Program-made: the position numbers and the translations under genes
The notes under the pieces: model-generated
Databases searched by the model: none
Told to the model about the DNA's origin: nothing
The model's input: only the letters and a program-made list of their open reading frames with translations
NCBI GenBank assembly: GCA_002494165.1
Contig: DLBH01000064.1
Span: forward strand, 1-30,952
Reading direction: 5' to 3'
DNA from: Lachnospiraceae bacterium UBA7026
GTDB lineage: Bacteria > Bacillota > Clostridia > Lachnospirales > Lachnospiraceae
Length of the DNA stretch: 30,952 nucleotides
Part shown: positions 1 through 6,913 of the stretch, one piece after another
How positions within the stretch are numbered: the stretch's first letter is position 1
How the letters are laid out: every line of letters begins with the position of its first letter

Positions 1-1
1 A

Positions 2-1273
2 CCGATCGGTGCTGAGCAGGTAAAAGAAGCCGGCCAGTCCATCATGTACATGCTGGAAGCAAACCCGGGTCCCGGTCTTGGCGTCCTTCTTGCTTACTGG
101 GCATTTTCCAAGGATAAGGCTACCAAGGATTCCGCTCCCGGTGCCATCATCATCCATTTCCTGGGTGGTATCCATGAGATCTACTTCCCTTATGTATTGA
201 TGAACCCGATCATCATCATTGCTCCGATTATCGGTAATATCTGTGCCATCACATGGTTCTCTCTGACCGGTTGTGGTCTTAAGGGACCGTCCTCACCTGG
301 ATCCATCGTTGCTTTTCTGGCCATGGCACCTAAGGACAAAGTATTCCTTATCCTTATCGGTGTTCTCCTGGCAGCAGCAGTATCCTTCGTGATTGCTTCC
401 GTAATCATCCGTGCTACTTCTACCACAGCTTCCATCGAAGAAGCCCAGGGACAGATGGCTGATATGAAAGCCCAGGCCAAGGGTACCGCAAGTGGAAATG
501 CGGCAATCACAGACGCAGCTTCCGTAAAGAAGATCATCTTTGCCTGTGACGCAGGTATGGGCTCTTCCGCAATGGGTGCTACCAAGTTCCGTAACAGGAT
601 TAAGGCTGTCCGCCCCGACATTACTGTAAAGAATACTTCCGTTGACAATATCCCGGCAGATTGTGATATCGCCGTAGTACAGACCACTCTGGCTGACCGT
701 GCAAGAAAGTCCGCACCCCAGTCCCAGCTGGTAACCATCGGTAACTTCCTCAATGACCCGGCTTTAGACCAGCTCTATCTGCAGGTTACTACTCTTGACG
801 CTCCGGCAGTTGCACCGGCAGCTGATCAGGCAGAGACCGCAAGACCGGTTAAGAAGGATGTCCTGGTTAAGGAAAGCATTAAGCTGAACCAGCCTTCCGT
901 GACCAAGGAAGAGGCTATCAAGCGGGCAGGAGAGCTGCTGGTGGAGAGAGGCTGTGTTGAGCCGGCCTATGTTGATGCCATGTTAGAGCGTGAAAAACTT
1001 GTCAGCACCTACATGGGCATGGGTATCGCCATTCCTCATGGTACTTCCCAGGCTAAGGGTACTGTTAAGAAGACAGCCATCACCATGCTGCAGTATCCGG
1101 ATGGCGTAGATTTCGGCGATGAGAAGGCCCAGCTTGTTTTTGGTATCGCAGGAATCGGCGATGAGCATCTCGACCTTCTCGGCAAGATCAGTATTGCCCT
1201 TGACGATCCGGAAACCCTGGAAAAGATGAAGACCACAGACGACGTTGACTGGATTATGAAGACACTCAGCTAA
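2..1273 (+). CDS. mtlA: Mannitol PTS permease EIICBA, 5'-truncated by window edge
   Basis: This is the 3' part of the mannitol-specific PTS permease, which imports mannitol and phosphorylates it to mannitol-1-phosphate at the membrane. The frame is already open at base 2, so the first 200 or so residues of the membrane domain lie outside the window. The visible EIIC end contains NPGPGLGVLLAYW and several hydrophobic helices. An EIIB domain follows, with the phosphocysteine in CDAGMGSSAMG (Cys codon 544-546). After a linker comes an EIIA domain with the phosphohistidine in GIAIPHGT (His codon 1037-1039). Many Bacillota encode EIIA separately as MtlF; here all three domains are fused as in Escherichia coli. 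It heads the visible mtl operon, 36 nt before mtlD. Identity is secure. Confidence 0.96.
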   Translation, partial: PIGAEQVKEAGQSIMYMLEANPGPGLGVLLAYWAFSKDKATKDSAPGAIIIHFLGGIHEIYFPYVLMNPIIIIAPIIGNICAITWFSLTGCGLKGPSSPGSIVAFLAMAPKDKVFLILIGVLLAAAVSFVIASVIIRATSTTASIEEAQGQMADMKAQAKGTASGNAAITDAASVKKIIFACDAGMGSSAMGATKFRNRIKAVRPDITVKNTSVDNIPADCDIAVVQTTLADRARKSAPQSQLVTIGNFLNDPALDQLYLQVTTLDAPAVAPAADQAETARPVKKDVLVKESIKLNQPSVTKEEAIKRAGELLVERGCVEPAYVDAMLEREKLVSTYMGMGIAIPHGTSQAKGTVKKTAITMLQYPDGVDFGDEKAQLVFGIAGIGDEHLDLLGKISIALDDPETLEKMKTTDDVDWIMKTLS

Positions 1274-1309
1274 GAAGCTTTTACTTAGGGGAAGGAGCAT
1301 GATTAGATT

Positions 1310-2452
1310 ATGAAAACAGCAATTCAATTTGGAGCCGGTAATATCGGAAGAGGTTTTATTGGAATGCTTCTGGCACAGGCAGGCTATAAGGTAGTATTTG
1401 CCGATGTCAATCCGACCATTATCGACCGTCTGCATGAAGATAAAAAGTACGTGGTTCAGATCCGGGATACGGAAAACCAGGATATTGAGATCAGCAACAT
1501 TGACGGTATTTATTCCACCGGAACAGAGATTGTTGATGAGATTTCCCAGGCAGAGATCCTGACAACGGCAGTAGGTCTTACCATCCTGCCTAGGATTGCT
1601 CCGGCCATTGCTGATGGTATTAAGAAGCGCTATGAGGCAGGCAGCGAGGAATATCTCAATATTATCGCCTGTGAGAATGCCATCCGGGCAAGCTCCCAGC
1701 TTAAAGATCATATCTATAAGCTGCTTGACACAGACCAGCAGGCCTACTGTGATAAGTATGTTGGTTTCCCGGATTGTTCCGTAGACAGGATCGTTCCTCC
1801 AATCCGCAATGAAGTTCCTACTACGGTTGTCGTGGAAAATTATTATGAGTGGAATGTGGAGAAAGCTTCCTTCAAGGGCGGAATTCCCGCTATCGAGGGA
1901 ATGAACCTGGCCGATAATCTGGATGCCTACATCGAGCGTAAGCTCTTTACCCTCAATACCGGTCATTGTATTACTGCTTATTTGGGAGTACTCAATGGCC
2001 TGGCCACCATCAAGGAGGCCATCGAGAATCCTGAGATCTATGCCCTGGTCCATGAGGCTATGGAGCAGTCCGGTGCCGGTCTTGTAAAGAAGCACGGCTT
2101 TGATCCGGGAGCCCATGCGGCTTACATTGAAAAGATTATCAAAAGATTTAAGAATCCTTACCTCCGGGATGAGGTGACCAGGGTAGGAAGGGAGCCCATC
2201 CGTAAGCTGAGTGCTTCTGACCGTCTGGTAAAGCCCACCCTTACCGCAGCAGGCTTTGGTCTGCCGGTGGATAAGCTGATTCTTGGTATCGGTGCTGCCC
2301 TCCATTACAATAATCCGGAAGATCCCCAGAGCGTAGAGCTCCAGGCTAAGATTCAGGAAATGGGCGTCAGGGAAGCTTTCGCTGAAATCTCCGGTATCGA
2401 AGACGTGGTTCTCCTTGACCAGGCTGTGGCAGCTTACGAAAGTCTGGCATAA
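1310..2452 (+). CDS. mtlD: Mannitol-1-phosphate 5-dehydrogenase
   Basis: This cytosolic enzyme oxidises mannitol-1-phosphate, the product of the upstream PTS permease, to fructose-6-phosphate with NAD. The 380 residues match the usual family length of about 382. The N-terminus has the Rossmann nucleotide-binding loop FGAGNIGRGFIG (residues 7-18), and the protein aligns by eye with MtlD throughout, including DCSVDRIVPP and the LNTGHCITAYLG segment of the catalytic domain. The ATG at 1310 follows an AAGGAG at slightly long spacing. It lies 36 nt after mtlA and 18 nt before the HPr-like gene, so it is part of one operon. No defect is visible. Confidence 0.97.
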   Translation: MKTAIQFGAGNIGRGFIGMLLAQAGYKVVFADVNPTIIDRLHEDKKYVVQIRDTENQDIEISNIDGIYSTGTEIVDEISQAEILTTAVGLTILPRIAPAIADGIKKRYEAGSEEYLNIIACENAIRASSQLKDHIYKLLDTDQQAYCDKYVGFPDCSVDRIVPPIRNEVPTTVVVENYYEWNVEKASFKGGIPAIEGMNLADNLDAYIERKLFTLNTGHCITAYLGVLNGLATIKEAIENPEIYALVHEAMEQSGAGLVKKHGFDPGAHAAYIEKIIKRFKNPYLRDEVTRVGREPIRKLSASDRLVKPTLTAAGFGLPVDKLILGIGAALHYNNPEDPQSVELQAKIQEMGVREAFAEISGIEDVVLLDQAVAAYESLA

Positions 2453-2470
2453 GCTATACGGAAAACCATT

Positions 2471-2737
2471 ATGATTAGCAGATCTGTTGGATTTGATAAA
2501 AAACCCGATATCCATGCCCGGCCGGCCTCCCGGCTGGCCGGACTGGCTTCTGGTTTTGAAAGTATGATCTATTTTTCCGCAGGAGATTTTATCGCAGACG
2601 CTAAAAATGCCATGGATATTCTTGATTTTTTTTCCGGGAATAAATATAATTCTGGAGATTTTGATCTGATTGCCATGGGATCTGATGAGGCTGCGGCTAT
2701 GGACCAAATGATGGAGCTGTTGTATACCTTCCGGTAA
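2471..2737 (+). CDS. HPr-like phosphocarrier protein encoded in the mtl operon
   Basis: This 88-residue protein has the size and pattern of HPr, the soluble PTS phosphocarrier that passes phosphate from Enzyme I to EIIA domains. The active site is present as HARPAS with His15 and Arg17, the same numbering as in classical HPr. The regulatory serine of HPr (Ser46, in K-S-I-M-G) is replaced: the local sequence is K-N-A-M-D, with Asn46. HPr kinase therefore should not be able to modify it at that site. Its place between mtlD and the regulator suggests a mannitol-dedicated carrier, comparable in idea to FPr/DTP for fructose. The ribosome binding site is weak (ACGGAAA). The fold assignment is good; the dedicated role is inferred. 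Confidence 0.85.
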   Translation: MISRSVGFDKKPDIHARPASRLAGLASGFESMIYFSAGDFIADAKNAMDILDFFSGNKYNSGDFDLIAMGSDEAAAMDQMMELLYTFR

Positions 2738-2777
2738 CAGCTTTCCGGAGATTGACTTTTTTGGAGGATATGAGAGT

Positions 2778-3536
2778 ATGGATACAGTAAAGAAGAGACG
2801 GTCATCCATAGAAGGACTTATCAATGAGCGGGGTAACATCAGCTTCGTTGAATTGAAGGAAGCCTATCCCCACGTCTCTGACATGACCCTGCGGACGGAC
2901 CTGAAGGCGCTGGACCAGCAAAAGAAGATCGTAAGGATCCATGGCGGGGCAAAGTCCGTGAAGGATGTTGTGGGTATGGAGGACAGTCTGCAGATGCGGA
3001 CGGCAAAGCATATGGTGGCAAAGAAGACCATTGCCAGAAAGACCTGTGACCTAATCAAAGCAGGCCAGACCATTTTTCTGGATGCCGGCTCCACTACAAC
3101 CCTCCTGGCCGACCTTATGCCGGACCAGGATAACCTGGTGGTGACAACAGGGATCAGCTGTGCCATGAAATTATCTTCCAAAGCCAAAATCAGGGTTCTG
3201 ATGCCGGGAGGAACGATGGATTCCTACAGTATGGGTCTGTGTGGAAGCAAGACCGTCAGACAGCTGGCCGGGATGAATTTTGACCTGGCCATCATCAGCG
3301 CGGCAGGCTTCCGTCCCGATGTGGGCTTTTCCTGTCTGAGTGAAGAGGAAGCAGCCCTGAAACAGACCGCCATGCTGAGGTCCGGGCAAAAGATTATTTT
3401 GCTGGATTCTTCAAAATATGACATAGTAACAACTTTTTCCTTTGCCAAACTTAAGGACATCAATGGATTAATTTCCGAAGAATATCCTCCTAATATGGAA
3501 AAGTTATGCCAGAAAAATAGTGTAACCCTCTATTGA
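2778..3536 (+). CDS. DeoR/GlpR-family transcriptional regulator of the mtl operon
   Basis: This 252-residue protein has the DeoR layout. An N-terminal winged helix-turn-helix (about residues 1-57) contains VSDMTLRTDLKAL, followed by IVRIHGGA, the usual hinge. The C-terminal sensor domain has the phosphosugar-binding DAGSTTTLLADL segment near residues 97-108. DeoR proteins generally repress and respond to phosphorylated sugars, so mannitol-1-phosphate or fructose-6-phosphate is the likely signal. Bacillus-type mtl operons usually use the PRD-containing MtlR activator, so a DeoR regulator is a different arrangement. The ATG at 2778 follows GGAGG at good spacing and comes 40 nt after the HPr-like gene, making it the last gene of the operon. 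Confidence 0.88.
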   Translation: MDTVKKRRSSIEGLINERGNISFVELKEAYPHVSDMTLRTDLKALDQQKKIVRIHGGAKSVKDVVGMEDSLQMRTAKHMVAKKTIARKTCDLIKAGQTIFLDAGSTTTLLADLMPDQDNLVVTTGISCAMKLSSKAKIRVLMPGGTMDSYSMGLCGSKTVRQLAGMNFDLAIISAAGFRPDVGFSCLSEEEAALKQTAMLRSGQKIILLDSSKYDIVTTFSFAKLKDINGLISEEYPPNMEKLCQKNSVTLY

Positions 3537-3612
3537 AGAGGGAAAGTCGGAATAAACTTTGGAAGCGTAAATGGCCCAAGAAGCTTCCGGGAGATTCTGA
3601 CCAGAAAAGAGA

Positions 3613-3653
3613 GCTGCTGCTGTCCTGGATTTTCAGGATTGGAGCAGCTTTTT
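3613..3653 (+). terminator. Hairpin terminator ending the mtl operon
   Basis: The arms GCTGCT and AGCAGC, with an inner CCTG/CAGG stem, form an imperfect bulged hairpin followed by five T residues. It lies about 80 nt after the regulator stop codon and overlaps the last codons of the opposing small gene. Confidence 0.6.
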
Positions 3654-3908
3654 CCATATACTGATTTTTTCCGGGGGATAGAGGGGAAGCTGGCTGTCCT
3701 TTTCAATTAAGGATATGGAATCCCTGCCGGGTTCGATCAGCAGGGTAAGTACTGACAGGTCAAGCTCATCCAGGTCATTATAGCAATTAGTTTCTATAAT
3801 GTGATTGAGCACTGTCTCGGAAAGCCGGAGAAGGTCGTCTTTTTCCTTTTTATTAAGAATGATATCATCGGTGGAAAAAACGGTAGAAATATCTTTTAAA
3901 GTAACCAT
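3633..3908 (-). CDS. Small protein of unknown function
   Basis: This 91-residue protein is not recognised. It is predicted soluble and acidic, with no signal peptide, cysteine cluster or catalytic motif. The middle is rich in leucine, aspartate and isoleucine (DELDLSVLTLLIEP). The call as a real gene rests on the start: on the minus strand an AAAGGAGA ribosome binding site precedes the ATG at 3908 by a normal distance. It is convergent with the mtl operon and divergent from the stretch before the iron-sulfur gene. Its 3' end overlaps the mtl terminator hairpin. Confidence 0.65.
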   Translation of the reverse strand: MVTLKDISTVFSTDDIILNKKEKDDLLRLSETVLNHIIETNCYNDLDELDLSVLTLLIEPGRDSISLIEKDSQLPLYPPEKISIWKKLLQS

Positions 3909-3952
3909 TGTTCAAGTCTCCTTTTGTGTGCATAGTTAACTGCGATAGAGTG

Positions 3953-3981
3953 TTGAAATAATATATATAAGCCATTATATA
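3953..3981 (+). promoter_or_regulatory. Probable sigma-70 promoter (TTGAAA-17-TATATA)
   Basis: TTGAAA at 3953-3958 and TATATA at 3976-3981 are separated by 17 nt in a very AT-rich stretch. This is the best promoter candidate for the iron-sulfur gene starting at 4242. It would leave a long leader of about 250 nt. Confidence 0.5.
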
Positions 3982-3993
3982 TTGTTGATATAA

Positions 3994-4222
3994 AAAATAC
4001 AAGGAGGTTATAGCTTTTATAAATACAAATATAAGGATAAAGAGGAAGATAGTATTTTCAAAATTCCGGGACTTGGGACTCGGTCAGATTATAATGCCTA
4101 TGTTGAAAACAGGAAATGTTTCTGTTAATATAAATGGAAGAATCATTAGAACAATTGGGCTGGAACAAGGACTGGTTTTTCTGAAAATAGCAAGGGCTGA
4201 TCTGGCAGCAGGCCAGGAAAGC
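3994..4222 (+). other. Leader or decayed coding stretch without a usable start codon
   Basis: A textbook AAGGAGG lies at 4001-4007, but no ATG, GTG or TTG follows at a workable distance. Two overlapping frames look protein-like. One runs from after the TAA at 3991 to a TAA near 4140 (residues such as DKEEDSIFKIPGLGTRSDY). The other runs to the TGA at 4220-4222 (residues such as VSVNINGRIIRTIGLEQG). This could be a frameshifted gene fragment, a small protein using a non-standard start such as ATA, or a plain untranslated leader. No family is recognised. Confidence 0.3.
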
Positions 4223-4241
4223 TGACTGAGAGGATGGACAG

Positions 4242-4964
4242 ATGAAAAAGATATTGCGGATACTTCGGCAAAAGGATGCGGAAAGTCAGAGTTACTGGGA
4301 GTCTTATCTTTACGAGACAGACCAGGAGGCGGCCACGGTGGCCACGGCTCTGGCCGCTATAACAGACAGGGATCTGCTTGAGCCAGGCCCGGAAAAGTCT
4401 GGGGCCTACAGACCTCTTGCCTGGGATCATTCCTGTCTGCAGAGAAAATGCGGTGCCTGTGCCATGGTTATTAACCATAAGCCCTGTCTGGCCTGTGATA
4501 CCCGGCTGGCAGACTGCCCGGAAGAGACGGTGGTCATAGAACCCCTGAAAAAATTTCCCCTGGTGGAGGACCTGATCGTGGACCGGACTTCTATGATGAA
4601 GCGGCTCAAGGACCTGGAGGTCTGGTTTGACGAGGAGGCCGGCCCCGGCGGGGAGAACATGGCCTTTGAGGCTTCAAAGTGCCTTCAGTGCGGGCTTTGT
4701 CTTGAGGTCTGTCCCAACTTTTATACCGGTGGTAAGTTTGGGGGAATGGCTGCCATGGCCCCCCTTTCCCGTCTGATCGCCAGACTGCCGGAAGGCCAGA
4801 GAAAGAAAACCGGTCCAAAGTACATCCAGGGAGTCTACGAAGGCTGTGGCAAGTCTCTGGCCTGCCAGAAGATCTGTCCTGCTTCCATAAACATAGAGAA
4901 GCTGATGGTAAAAAGTAACGGGGCTGCCATCTGGCGGCGCTGGACCAGTGTGGATAAGTACTGA
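4242..4964 (+). CDS. Succinate dehydrogenase/fumarate reductase-type iron-sulfur protein, orphan
   Basis: This 240-residue protein carries all cysteines of the FrdB/SdhB family, which wires electrons between quinone or another donor and the flavoprotein subunit. The plant-type 2Fe-2S site is C65, C70, C73 and C85, with the same spacing as Escherichia coli FrdB. The 4Fe-4S site is CLQCGLCLEVCP (C147, C150, C153, C157). The second cluster pattern is C203, C209 and C213-P. The domains are thus complete. What is missing is context: no FrdA/SdhA flavoprotein and no membrane anchor lie within the window, so its partner must be elsewhere or different. The ATG follows a GAGAGG site. The family is sure; the reaction is not. 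Confidence 0.88.
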   Translation: MKKILRILRQKDAESQSYWESYLYETDQEAATVATALAAITDRDLLEPGPEKSGAYRPLAWDHSCLQRKCGACAMVINHKPCLACDTRLADCPEETVVIEPLKKFPLVEDLIVDRTSMMKRLKDLEVWFDEEAGPGGENMAFEASKCLQCGLCLEVCPNFYTGGKFGGMAAMAPLSRLIARLPEGQRKKTGPKYIQGVYEGCGKSLACQKICPASINIEKLMVKSNGAAIWRRWTSVDKY

Positions 4965-5079
4965 CCGGGTCCGTCTGTTGAGTACAACGGTGGAGAGAAG
5001 GCGGCATTTCCAGGGAATATCTGTGATAAAATAAGAAACCGGCGATGATCCTCGTATCAGGGAGTCATAGCCTGTGAAT

Positions 5080-5150
5080 AAAAAATGCGCCGCAGTTACG
5101 GTCTGCCCATTATTTTGAATGGATAGAAAGATACTGCGACGCATTTTTTT
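5080..5150 (+). terminator. Bipartite hairpin, bidirectional terminator between convergent genes
   Basis: An outer stem ATGCGCCGCAGT / ACTGCGACGCAT (one mismatch), extended by a run of A and a run of T, encloses an inner stem TCTGCCCATT / AATGGATAGA. It lies between the convergent iron-sulfur gene and the Ltp-domain gene and can terminate both strands. It is clearly related in sequence to the hairpin at 29498-29567. Confidence 0.8.
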
Positions 5151-5232
5151 ATGAATAAGTATTCATTATATTCAGATAAACATATATGTGATAAACAAAA
5201 ATCAGATATAGTTAGAATTATTTAAATCAGAA

Positions 5233-6132
5233 TCAAAGACCTACCTCAGCCAGACCATAGAGGATTTCTGACTCTGTATATCCTTCGTACTTCAGCTGCT
5301 GGTAAAGTTCATCCTTGGTAAATGATTTATAATTCAGGTATTTCTGGGCGTCTTCGGCACATTCCTTATTCCAGTCTGCGCCGCAATTATGTGCCCCGTA
5401 CTCAGCGTCTTCATCAGAAAAGCCTTCAAATACAAGCATTTTGACGAGACCTTTTTCTGAATATGAATTGTATTTGGTGTGGAATTTTGCCCTCTCGAGT
5501 GCTGTGTCCTTGTTAAATTCCTCTATGGAATCTGTGCCGTAGGGCCCGCCGGTGCTCTTTTTGCTCTCAGTGGTGGTTCCCGTTGATTTTTGTTCGGTGC
5601 TGGTGGTCTCAACGCCAGGGAACACTATACTGGAAGCAATATCATCGAGAATCGCTGAATCGTCAGCCCCATCGTAGGAATTGATAGTCATAGCTTTCAT
5701 TTTCTCACCATTATCAAAGACGATGGCGTACATGAGGGTATCCGTACCATTGGTTGAAATATTGGCCTTAAAAGAGAAGCCTGTATAGGGTCCTACGATG
5801 TAGGTATCCTGGTCTAATACTTCAAATTTGTCAAAGGATTGTTCGAGAACTTTTAAATATAAGGACCGGTCTGTTTCACTTAGTTCCGTTTTCCCGGTGG
5901 TGCTTGAGCCGGCATTGACCATGATCATGCTGGTGGTGGAATAATAGTACTGATTCATTTCATTACTATTGCTTCCTTCCTCCCACTCAACAGGAATCTG
6001 GTAAGTCATATCGGCAAAGGTGTACTCTTTCTTTTCACTGTCCGAAGCAGCAGCGGCTCTTGTGCCGGCAAAGCCGGTCAGGAGACCCAGCAGGGCAAAA
6101 GACATTAAGACATAAAGCAGCGTTTTTTTCAT
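5233..6132 (-). CDS. Secreted protein with C-terminal Ltp (host surface-exposed lipoprotein) domain
   Basis: This 299-residue protein starts with a signal peptide (KK followed by LLYVLMSFALLGLLTGF, ending near TRAAAA). There is no lipobox cysteine, so it is probably released or held in the wall rather than lipid-anchored. A middle beta-rich part (about 35-180) has no recognised fold and is followed by a Ser/Thr/Lys-rich linker. The C-terminus (about 210-299) holds two Ltp-type modules, recognisable by GLVKMLVFEGFSDEDAEYG, the CGADWNKE signature, and YEGYTESEILYGLAEVGL. Ltp of the Streptococcus phage TP-J34 blocks phage DNA injection, but many chromosomal Ltp proteins have no known role. The start follows a GGAGGGGGA-type site. 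Confidence 0.8.
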   Translation of the reverse strand: MKKTLLYVLMSFALLGLLTGFAGTRAAAASDSEKKEYTFADMTYQIPVEWEEGSNSNEMNQYYYSTTSMIMVNAGSSTTGKTELSETDRSLYLKVLEQSFDKFEVLDQDTYIVGPYTGFSFKANISTNGTDTLMYAIVFDNGEKMKAMTINSYDGADDSAILDDIASSIVFPGVETTSTEQKSTGTTTESKKSTGGPYGTDSIEEFNKDTALERAKFHTKYNSYSEKGLVKMLVFEGFSDEDAEYGAHNCGADWNKECAEDAQKYLNYKSFTKDELYQQLKYEGYTESEILYGLAEVGL

Positions 6133-6616
6133 AGTTATTTTCCCCCTCCCTATGATAGAAAGTATAGCTATGATGACCTGGATCTGTCTCGTAAATGGGT
6201 GGTTAATGTAGTTATTCTGTCATGACATATCTAAGTCACCAGTTGGCTCATTAGTTATAGATGTCTGACTATATGATATCATTTATTTAATTTACAAACA
6301 ATAATATTATAGTAATAATACGTTTTAATATTGATAATTTTATTGGCCGGAAAAAGTCGTTTTCCCGGCGACCACTTATGGTTTAAAGAAGTATATGAAA
6401 TGTAAATGAATGATAGACCTCCGCAAGCCAACAGTTTAGGATCGTTTTTTTTGAAATAATTGGAAAAAATGATGGGAATTTTTTCATCCTTGAATATGAT
6501 TGTATTTTGCGGGGGAAATCATGTAAAATAATAGGGAGTCCTGTCTTCATTTTAGTGGTATGCCGCTGAGAAATAAGTCATGGAGACAGAATATATTTAT
6601 GGAGGAGGAAAATATT
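6133..6616. other. AT-rich divergent intergenic region with possible promoters
   Basis: This 480-nt gap lies between the Ltp gene (minus) and the EF-hand gene (plus). It holds a perfect palindrome TGTCATGACA near 6217, an imperfect GC/AT hairpin GCCGG-AAAA / TTTT-CCCGGC near 6343-6368, and a possible promoter TTGTAT-18-TAAAAT near 6488-6527 facing the EF-hand gene. No further gene is seen. Confidence 0.4.
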
Positions 6617-6853
6617 ATGTTTGGACCTTTTGATGACTTATTTGATTTGAATGGTGACGGTCATCTCGATAGCTTCGAGAAAGGCCTGGAAGTGGGTTTC
6701 CTTTATGAAGAAGTTTTTAAAGAAGACAGGTCGGGGGATGACTTTGACACAGATGACTTTGATGAGGACGACTTCGACAGGGATGACTTCGATAGTGATG
6801 ATTTCGATAGTGATGATTTCGATGGAGACGATTTTGATGCAAATGATTTTTAA
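6617..6853 (+). CDS. Small EF-hand protein with acidic DDFDx repeats
   Basis: This 78-residue protein has two parts. Residues 10-21 are a canonical EF-hand calcium loop, DLNGDGHLDSFE, with D, N, D, G, D and E at positions 1, 3, 5, 6, 9 and 12. Residues 41-78 are seven tandem DDFDx pentapeptides plus a final NDF. The protein is extremely acidic, lacks cysteine, and has no signal peptide. The chosen ATG at 6617 sits at proper distance from GGAGGAGGA; an upstream in-frame ATG at 6560 has no such site. The next gene (DUF1848) starts 60 nt downstream on the same strand, so the two are probably cotranscribed. Calcium binding is likely; its role is unknown. Confidence 0.78.
   Translation: MFGPFDDLFDLNGDGHLDSFEKGLEVGFLYEEVFKEDRSGDDFDTDDFDEDDFDRDDFDSDDFDSDDFDGDDFDANDF
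6737..6850 (+). repeat. 15-bp coding tandem repeat (DDFDx, seven copies plus partial)
   Basis: The unit is close to GATGACTTCGATAGT and is repeated seven times, then partly an eighth time. Copies vary at the fifth codon (T, E, R, S, S, G, A) and at silent sites. The frame is kept throughout. Confidence 0.9.
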
Positions 6854-6913
6854 GCCGGACCTCAATGATTGAGCCGGCTGACAGGCTGTAATTGGGACCA
6901 GGGAGGGATTGAC

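Noticed and set aside
983..2839. A 618-codon open frame on the minus strand opposite mtlA and mtlD
   Set aside because: It is antisense to two certain genes, has no family features and no ribosome binding site, and is a by-product of the codon use of the genes on the other strand.
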